The position numbers and the translations under genes are program-made. DNA of 38,191 bases from an uncultured Eubacteriales bacterium (lineage in GTDB: Bacteria > Bacillota > Clostridia > Peptostreptococcales > Anaerovoracaceae), in assembly GCA_910583765.1 (NCBI GenBank), contig CAJTYS010000036.1, positions 1-38,191 of the forward strand. The letters run 5' to 3'. Positions within the stretch are counted from its first letter, which is position 1; every line of letters starts with the position of its first letter. This document shows positions 33,784 through 38,191 of this stretch, piece after piece. Below the pieces are notes generated by a model. That model was given only the letters and a program-made list of their open reading frames with translations, was not told where the DNA came from and ran no database searches.

Positions 33784-35283
33784 TTAACTAGCGTTCTTTC
33801 TTAACATCACCGTTTCACGGTATTGCTCCGCTGGCGGTGTTTTAATAAACTCTACGGTTTTATCATAATTCTGTTTTACAACATTTTCGATTTCTTCAAG
33901 GGTTACATGGAAAAACTCTTTGCGGTTGTTCATCATGTTTACTTTTTTATCCTCGAATGCTTTGTGAAGCGCATTTTCTAAAGAAGGAGCATCATCTGAG
34001 AATATCATGGCGTGCACATCGAAGCGGAAAGGAACAGACGCATCGCCTAATTCATCGACTCGATCCTGCGGTTCAAGCCGGCGAGTCATGCCTATTTTAA
34101 ATATATTCTCTCCGAACGAACCGATATTGGAAATGACATAGACGTATCCGGCCCGTTGGTTAGACTCTCTATAGTCTATGCTCTTTATCTCGTTATCGAT
34201 TTTAGCTAGGTGTTGCTCGATTTCAGCTTTTTTCTGCAAAAGAGCCGCTTGCTCTTCGGCAGCGGCAACATCGATTTGCTTTGATAGCAGAGAAAGCGCA
34301 TTCTGATAGTGGGCTTGCTCTTTGTTGATGGCCCGGCGAGCATCTTCTATTTCTTTTTTCAGTTTTTGCTCTTCACGCTCCTGCTCTCTGATGCGCCGCA
34401 TTTCTTCCTTTTCTTCCTGCTTCTTTTGCTCATACTCATACGACAAATGAAGCTCTTTTAATTTTAAGTCGATGTAGGATTGCCTGATGGATATCCGGTT
34501 TCGTGTATTAAGCTTATCAATTTTTTTGGCCGCTTTGCGAATTTTTTCCTCTATTCGCTCGATATTGTTGAATTTTACTTTATTGATAGCGGTGTCGCAC
34601 TCGCCGTTAAAAGCGAGCAAAACCATTTTCATGTTATCATTGTTCATAGCACGCCCTTTAGAAGCACTTCCATCCAGCATCCAACCGTCATAGTAATCCA
34701 GAGCCGTTTTGTTTGAAATGGACTGCTTCTGTTGGGTACGAACCTGTTTGATTTTTTCTTTGTATTCCTCGCTGTCCATACAGTTATATTTCGGTTCATA
34801 AAAGCCGAAGCTTTGGTAAAGTATTTCATCATCCAATTCTATGACTTCCACTCGTTTAGCGGCGATTTCCTTAGAAAGCTGAAGGAGTTCCACTTTTTTC
34901 TTACTTGCGTCATCCTTTAATTTAGCAAGTTCGTTTTCCATGGACTTTACCTGTGTGGCCACATCCGCTAATAGTCTTTTCTTTTCTTCTTCTCGATTTT
35001 GGGTTAGATTTTCAATTTCTTTTTCAAGAGCGACTTTCTGGTTGGCGTAATCCTGCTTTTCTTTATCGATTTGCTCATGTACTTGCTCCAGGGAAGTCCA
35101 GTCCAGTTTCTTTTTAAGCTCCTCGATTTGTGCTTTTTCGGATTCAAAAGACGAAAGCGCTTTGTGGTTGCTTCTGATTTGTAATACAAGCAATAGGATT
35201 CCTATGACCCCTGGAATGATAAAAAACCAGAAGGCGCATAAAATTGCAATAAGCCAGGTTTGTAAGTACCATTTTTGTTTCAT
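33784..35283 (-). CDS. Membrane-anchored DUF4041 / GIY-YIG (T5orf172-type) protein
   Basis: A 499-residue protein. Residues about 8-36 are a membrane helix, 45-150 a long coiled coil, about 150-275 fit the DUF4041 region (ELDDEILYQSFGFYEPKYNC), 280-370 a second coiled coil, and 379-460 a GIY-YIG domain of the T5orf172/Mug113 group: GYVYVISNIGSFGENIFKIG, MTRRLEPQDRVDEL, Glu437 and NRKEFFHV. The architecture is seen in phages and prophages. Its task is not settled; host-cell DNA cleavage or exclusion of other phages are suggestions. AGGAG precedes the ATG. It sits between repressor and integrase, so is likely expressed in the lysogen. Confidence 0.85.
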   Translation of the reverse strand: MKQKWYLQTWLIAILCAFWFFIIPGVIGILLLVLQIRSNHKALSSFESEKAQIEELKKKLDWTSLEQVHEQIDKEKQDYANQKVALEKEIENLTQNREEEKKRLLADVATQVKSMENELAKLKDDASKKKVELLQLSKEIAAKRVEVIELDDEILYQSFGFYEPKYNCMDSEEYKEKIKQVRTQQKQSISNKTALDYYDGWMLDGSASKGRAMNNDNMKMVLLAFNGECDTAINKVKFNNIERIEEKIRKAAKKIDKLNTRNRISIRQSYIDLKLKELHLSYEYEQKKQEEKEEMRRIREQEREEQKLKKEIEDARRAINKEQAHYQNALSLLSKQIDVAAAEEQAALLQKKAEIEQHLAKIDNEIKSIDYRESNQRAGYVYVISNIGSFGENIFKIGMTRRLEPQDRVDELGDASVPFRFDVHAMIFSDDAPSLENALHKAFEDKKVNMMNNRKEFFHVTLEEIENVVKQNYDKTVEFIKTPPAEQYRETVMLRKNAS

Positions 35284-35351
35284 GATTTTCTCCTAACATA
35301 TGTAACTGATATAATTGCTTTCTCTAATCCCAATGCCCCCTTAAATAAACC

Positions 35352-36098
35352 TTATTGCATTTCTAGCTTTCCGACAACTCTTCCCATGCAATTAGAGTGC
35401 TCGGTCAGCGGAATGTCTTTGTACTTATCGTTTAGAGAGACTAGCTTTCCTTCTCCCAGTTGCTTCACGAAAGCTTCTCCGTCAACGATGAAAATACCTA
35501 CTTCTCCAATGTCTACCTGCAGGGTGGTCTCAATCAGGAGGATATCGCCGTCATAATATAGAGGTTCCATGCTGTCGCCGTTTACCCCGATTGCATAAGA
35601 TACACAACGGTATTCTGGTATGTCCGGTATCTCGATTCGTTCAGCCGGCATGTCTTCAAATACAACCTGGCCGGTTCCAGCAGAAGCGATTCTGCGAAAG
35701 TATTGCAGAGTGCGCAGATTGGATTGTCCCTCTGGGTCTACATAGGTAATATGGTCTTCTTTTAGCTGACAACGATTGTATTCTATGTCCAGTATTGCAT
35801 TTACGGCTTCATGTCCGTAATCATCAAGAACACGATATTTTTTGATGTGCTCATACTCAGAGTTCTTTAATTGATAAGAGGACACCTTCTCTTTATCGTC
35901 TGTGAGACATAACAAATAGTCAACAGATACATTAAACATTTCTGAAATCTGTTTTAAAAAAGTGTGGCCTGGTTCTCTTGCGTCTGTTTCATAGTTACGT
36001 AAGGTAGTGCTCGGTATTTTGAGCCTGTCAGCAAATTCATTTCTTGTAGTATAACCATTTTCTTTTCGTAATTCAGTTAGCCGTTCTCCAAAAGTCAT
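35352..36098 (-). CDS. Phage repressor, HTH plus S24 (LexA-like) autocleavage domain
   Basis: A 248-residue CI-like repressor. Residues 3-62 form an HTH_3 domain (EFADRLKIPSTTLRNYE). The C-terminal peptidase domain has the cleavage site Ala140-Gly141 (RIASAGTGQ), nucleophile Ser176 (GDSMEPL) and general base Lys212 (AFVKQL). RecA-stimulated self-cleavage on DNA damage is therefore expected, linking prophage induction to the SOS response. AGGAGG ten bases before selects the ATG at 36098; the longer open frame upstream covers the operator region. Operators and the divergent cro-type gene lie directly upstream. Confidence 0.94.
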   Translation of the reverse strand: MTFGERLTELRKENGYTTRNEFADRLKIPSTTLRNYETDAREPGHTFLKQISEMFNVSVDYLLCLTDDKEKVSSYQLKNSEYEHIKKYRVLDDYGHEAVNAILDIEYNRCQLKEDHITYVDPEGQSNLRTLQYFRRIASAGTGQVVFEDMPAERIEIPDIPEYRCVSYAIGVNGDSMEPLYYDGDILLIETTLQVDIGEVGIFIVDGEAFVKQLGEGKLVSLNDKYKDIPLTEHSNCMGRVVGKLEMQ

Positions 36099-36120
36099 GT
36101 AGTAAGTACCTCCTTTAAGC

Positions 36121-36149
36121 ATTATATGAAATATATTACAACATGTCAA
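36121..36149 (-). promoter_or_regulatory. Repressor promoter (PRM-like)
   Basis: On the reverse strand TTGACA, 17 bases, TATAAT: full consensus. The 36151-36179 operator lies just upstream of its -35. Confidence 0.75.
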
Positions 36150-36150
36150 C

Positions 36151-36179
36151 AAAATAATGCCCGTTTTGAGCATTATTTT
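36151..36179. promoter_or_regulatory. Repressor operator 1
   Basis: Ten-base perfect arms AAAATAATGC and GCATTATTTT nine bases apart; the core TGCCCGTTTTGAGCA (36158-36172) is shared in form with the other two sites. Confidence 0.65.
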
Positions 36180-36191
36180 ACAAAATACATA

Positions 36192-36220
36192 TTGACAAAT
36201 GCCCATAATGAGTATATCAT
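36192..36220 (+). promoter_or_regulatory. Early lytic promoter (PR-like)
   Basis: TTGACA, 17 bases, TATCAT. Operator 2 fills its spacer, so repressor binding would block it. Confidence 0.7.
36200..36214. promoter_or_regulatory. Repressor operator 2
   Basis: TGCCCATAATGAGTA, between the -35 and -10 of the early promoter. Confidence 0.6.
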
Positions 36221-36231
36221 GAAAACAAGAA

Positions 36232-36246
36232 AGCTCAAAATGAGCA
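36232..36246. promoter_or_regulatory. Repressor operator 3
   Basis: AGCTCAAAATGAGCA, near the start of the early transcript. Centres of the three sites are 42 and 32 bases apart, close to whole helical turns. Confidence 0.6.
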
Positions 36247-36261
36247 GAAAGGAGGGGCGAA

Positions 36262-36486
36262 ATGCTCAGTAGTATCGAAGCGGAAAGGGTAAGGAATAGA
36301 CTGACAAAAGAAGCTTTGGCTAGACAGTTAGGGGTATCCCTGAAAACTTACTATAACTGGATTAATGAGGAGACTGATGTCCCAAGCTCTGCGCTTCTTA
36401 AAATGTCAAAAGTCTTTAAGGTGGATATTGACTATTTACTAGCGGGAGCTGTGGGAGTAAAAGATACTGGTAATTTTGCCGGATGA
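36262..36486 (+). CDS. Cro-like HTH regulator
   Basis: A 74-residue HTH_3 protein (KEALARQLGVSLKTYYNWIN, then VPSSALLKMSKVFKVDIDYL). AAAGGAGGGG precedes the ATG. It is the first gene of the early transcript, opposite the repressor, in the usual place of Cro; a weak resemblance to the repressor HTH suggests both read the same operators. Confidence 0.88.
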   Translation: MLSSIEAERVRNRLTKEALARQLGVSLKTYYNWINEETDVPSSALLKMSKVFKVDIDYLLAGAVGVKDTGNFAG

Positions 36487-36506
36487 GAGAGGGGGGTGAA
36501 GAAAAA

Positions 36507-36659
36507 ATGAATTTACTTTTTTACAAATTAATACTGTGGCTAAATCCGCCCCAATGGGATGGACAAAGTCGTTATAAAAAGAACGGATTAAGGCGCAAGC
36601 TTCAGAGGTGGTTAATCTTTAAGAAACGTAAGAGCATATTCCTCAAACATGACAGATAG
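36507..36659 (+). CDS. Small basic protein of the early region, unknown
   Basis: A 50-codon frame with AGAGGGGGGTGA shortly before its ATG. The product begins MNLLFYKLILWLNPPQWDG and becomes very basic (RYKKNGLRRKLQRW). The last 48 bases overlap, on the other strand, the end of the gene at 36612-36881. No family is recognised. Confidence 0.5.
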   Translation: MNLLFYKLILWLNPPQWDGQSRYKKNGLRRKLQRWLIFKKRKSIFLKHDR

Positions 36660-36881
36660 CCGCAATAATGCTGTGCGTGAGTCTTTGTCCAAATGTTGAT
36701 CTTGAAGATAGCTATAAGTAGCTCTACCCATTAAAATCAGTTCGTTGTCAGCATACTCATATACACCTTTGGAGAGTTTTTTTATGAGCGGATTTAATTC
36801 GGGGTGGCTATCTGCAAAATGATTCATTGCCTCCAATAATCGCTCGCGCTCGAAATCGGAAATTAACTGTTTAATATTCAT
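36612..36881 (-). CDS. Small protein on the reverse strand within the early region, unknown
   Basis: An 89-residue acidic, mostly helical protein (ISDFERERLLEAMNHFADSH; TALLRLSVMFEEYALTF). AAAAGGAA precedes the ATG on the reverse strand. It is the only reverse-strand gene to the right of the switch, so would be expressed apart from the early genes and may be a lysogenic accessory gene. Function unknown. Confidence 0.6.
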   Translation of the reverse strand: MNIKQLISDFERERLLEAMNHFADSHPELNPLIKKLSKGVYEYADNELILMGRATYSYLQDQHLDKDSRTALLRLSVMFEEYALTFLKD

Positions 36882-36991
36882 AGATGTTTTCCTTTTATTG
36901 TATAAGTAACTTTAACATTCGTAGGTACAGTATATAAGGAATAACACAAAAAGTAAACAGAGGAAAATTAAGTAGGAAAGGAGATGAAAAC

Positions 36992-37156
36992 ATGACCGAG
37001 AAGGAAAAGAACGACGTTAAAGAAATGGTCGAGACTGCAAAGTATCTAGCTGATAATGATCCGCAGGGACTATTCCTCGCAAAAAGCAACATGGACATTT
37101 TAAAGGCCAGATGCGACTTGGACAATGTGAGCAGGGAAAGCAATGAAACCGGGTAG
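36992..37156 (+). CDS. Small early protein, unknown
   Basis: A 54-residue charged helical protein (MTEKEKNDVKEMVETAKYLA) with AAAGGAGATG before its start. It is the first of a closely spaced series of tiny forward genes; its stop overlaps the ribosome site of the next. Confidence 0.6.
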   Translation: MTEKEKNDVKEMVETAKYLADNDPQGLFLAKSNMDILKARCDLDNVSRESNETG

Positions 37157-37174
37157 GAGGGGGTGAAAGAAACG

Positions 37175-37267
37175 ATGTGGACAAAAGAGGATATAGTGGG
37201 AGCGATCGTATCCATCGTGGTCAGCGCAATTACGGCGGTCATCGTGAATGTGGCGTTTCTCTCGTAA
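37175..37267 (+). CDS. Single-helix membrane peptide, unknown
   Basis: A 30-residue peptide, almost all one hydrophobic helix (DIVGAIVSIVVSAITAVIVN). GGAGGGGG lies upstream; a GTG four codons earlier is an alternative start, closer to that site. Too short to assign. Confidence 0.45.
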   Translation: MWTKEDIVGAIVSIVVSAITAVIVNVAFLS

Positions 37268-37316
37268 AGCGAGATGAGGCAAGAGGCATTATTGATTCTA
37301 TTAGTGGGAGGGGGTG

Positions 37317-37508
37317 ATGAAAATAAAAACACAAAAGCGTAGCGAAGCTTATGAAGCTAAAAGCGGAATCCAGCAAGATTTTCAGGAAGTTAAAGCCGAT
37401 TTGCGAAAGGCGAATCATGACAATACCATTGCGATCATTCTTTCGGTCGTGGCGCTAGGCGTCAGCATGGCGGCGTTCATGATCGGGTGGTCAACAATGG
37501 CGTCATGA
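37317..37508 (+). CDS. Small membrane protein with C-terminal helix, unknown
   Basis: A 63-residue protein: charged first half (QDFQEVKADLRKANHDN), then one hydrophobic helix near the C-terminus (TIAIILSVVALGVSMAAFMI). GGGAGGGGG precedes the ATG; a GTG one codon earlier is also open. No family is recognised. Confidence 0.6.
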   Translation: MKIKTQKRSEAYEAKSGIQQDFQEVKADLRKANHDNTIAIILSVVALGVSMAAFMIGWSTMAS

Positions 37509-37538
37509 CAACGGTTTTAATCAAAGGAGGTGAAGCTA

Positions 37539-37685
37539 GTGTGGAAGTTGATCAAAAAATTAGGAGACAAAATAGACGAGAACCTGGATGAAATCGAGAA
37601 GGTGTGCTGGTATCTTCTCTGGCCGACGCTGATACTGTGGGCTTTGGCTTGGGTGGCAGCGATCATCTTGCGCATCGTCACATGA
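37539..37685 (+). CDS. Small Trp-rich membrane protein, unknown
   Basis: A 48-residue frame with GTG start behind AAAGGAGGTGA. The first 20 residues are amphipathic and charged; the rest is one hydrophobic helix rich in Trp and Leu (WYLLWPTLILWALAWVAAII). It is the third tiny membrane protein in this series. Confidence 0.5.
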   Translation: MWKLIKKLGDKIDENLDEIEKVCWYLLWPTLILWALAWVAAIILRIVT

Positions 37686-37708
37686 ACATGGAAAGGAGGG
37701 CGAAACAC

Positions 37709-37999
37709 ATGGAAGAAAACACGACATCGCGAAGCACGCTGGAAACGCTGCTGGACACGTTCGCCGATTTGGTGGCGGACAAGCTAGCGGAGCGGATGAA
37801 GCCGCCGGAGCCGGAGCCGCTCCCGGACAACACGAACTTCACGGTGAAACAAGCGGCCAAATACATCGGGGTGAACGAATCGTCCATTCGCCGGTGGGGA
37901 AATCAGGGGCAGTTTCCGATGATTCGCCACGGAAACAGGATCGCCATCTATAAGAAAGACCTGGACGAGTGGCAGGAAGCGGGAGGCACCCAAAGATGA
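37709..37999 (+). CDS. Excisionase-type HTH DNA-binding protein
   Basis: A 96-residue protein. The N-terminal third is acidic and helical, followed by a Pro/Glu linker (KPPEPEPLPD), and then an excisionase-family MerR-like HTH (FTVKQAAKYIGVNESSIRRW ... PMIRHGNRIAIYKKDLDEW). GGAAAGGAGG selects ATG 37709. Position far from int makes a transcription or replication role as likely as excision. Confidence 0.8.
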   Translation: MEENTTSRSTLETLLDTFADLVADKLAERMKPPEPEPLPDNTNFTVKQAAKYIGVNESSIRRWGNQGQFPMIRHGNRIAIYKKDLDEWQEAGGTQR

Positions 38000-38088
38000 A
38001 AAGAATACGGGACACGCTGCTCGTATGCCTGAAACTCATAGCCTTGGCGCTGTGGGCGCAAGGGTACCTGCACGAGTACGGCGTATGA
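37996..38088 (+). CDS. Tiny early protein, unknown
   Basis: A 30-residue frame whose ATGA start overlaps the stop of the excisionase-type gene, suggesting coupling. The product has a basic start and a hydrophobic middle (TLLVCLKLIALALWAQGYL). Confidence 0.45.
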   Translation: MKRIRDTLLVCLKLIALALWAQGYLHEYGV

Positions 38089-38107
38089 AAGAAAAGGAGA
38101 AGAAGAA

Positions 38108-38191
38108 ATGATCAAAACGGAAAACGAAAAACTCGCATTAAACGGAACGGGGCTCGAATTGCTCACCGAATTGGGGCTCATCGTCTGCGGG
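38108..38191 (+). CDS. Early gene cut by the right window edge
   Basis: AAGGAGAAGAAGAA precedes an ATG, and the frame stays open for 28 codons to the edge (MIKTENEKLALNGTGLELLT). Too little is present to identify it. Confidence 0.5.
   Translation, partial: MIKTENEKLALNGTGLELLTELGLIVCG

Larger units (their letters stand above)
32396..38191. mobile_element. Left end of a prophage or related integrative element at ssrA
   Basis: A tyrosine integrase gene points back at the 3' end of ssrA, a common attachment site. It is followed by a lysogeny module (S24 repressor, operators, Cro-like protein) and a string of tiny early genes, some with excisionase-like domains. No structural phage gene is in view, so a phage-like conjugative element cannot be ruled out. 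The exact left junction lies at or within the ssrA 3' end; the right end is outside the window. Confidence 0.82.

Overview
The window looks like chromosome from an anaerobic, low-to-moderate G+C Bacillota of class Clostridia. The support is strong AGGAGG-type ribosome sites, a T-box leader, a LexA box of the GAAC-N4-GTTC form, sigma-54 promoters beside a PAS/AAA+ activator, clustered type I signal peptidases and YitT, SSS and NhaC transporters. I cannot name the species.

Layout. 1-2199: a left-truncated DUF6873-like gene diverges from a radical SAM / YhhQ-family pair that resembles a queuosine-precursor salvage operon and has a structured leader. 2296-4388: a T-box riboswitch, specifier read as UAC (Tyr), controls a sodium:solute symporter. 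4536-4904 is an internally deleted AAA-ATPase pseudogene. 4910-6647: YitT-type membrane protein and a TatD-associated radical SAM protein. 6741-9372: a flavodoxin gene behind a consensus promoter and a perfect palindrome, then a MarR-MATE efflux pair. 9647-11670: alkylation repair (Ada-AlkA fusion plus methyltransferase). 11734-16685: uvrB-uvrA, with a LexA box placed inside the terminator of the preceding operon.

16887-24441 is a probable sigma-54 regulon: an unknown 225-residue protein, an SSS transporter with a small two-helix membrane partner, a YtcJ-like amidohydrolase, the activator itself, and an NhaC-type antiporter. Three -24/-12 promoters precede the three transcription units. The likely theme is uptake and hydrolysis of an unidentified amide or amino-acid-like compound. 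24519-28241 holds nicotinate phosphoribosyltransferase, class II aldolase and three small unknown genes. 28390-31774 is an rluA-type gene, three signal peptidase I paralogues (the first lacking both catalytic residues), smpB and a small helical protein, followed by tmRNA (ssrA).

From the 3' end of ssrA to the right edge is the left end of a prophage or related integrative element: tyrosine integrase, a DUF4041/GIY-YIG protein, an S24-type repressor, three operators with divergent consensus promoters, a Cro-like protein, and a run of very small early genes ending in a truncated one. The right end of the element lies outside the window. Smaller points of interest are a possible sRNA between integrase and the DUF4041 gene and two genes that look leaderless.
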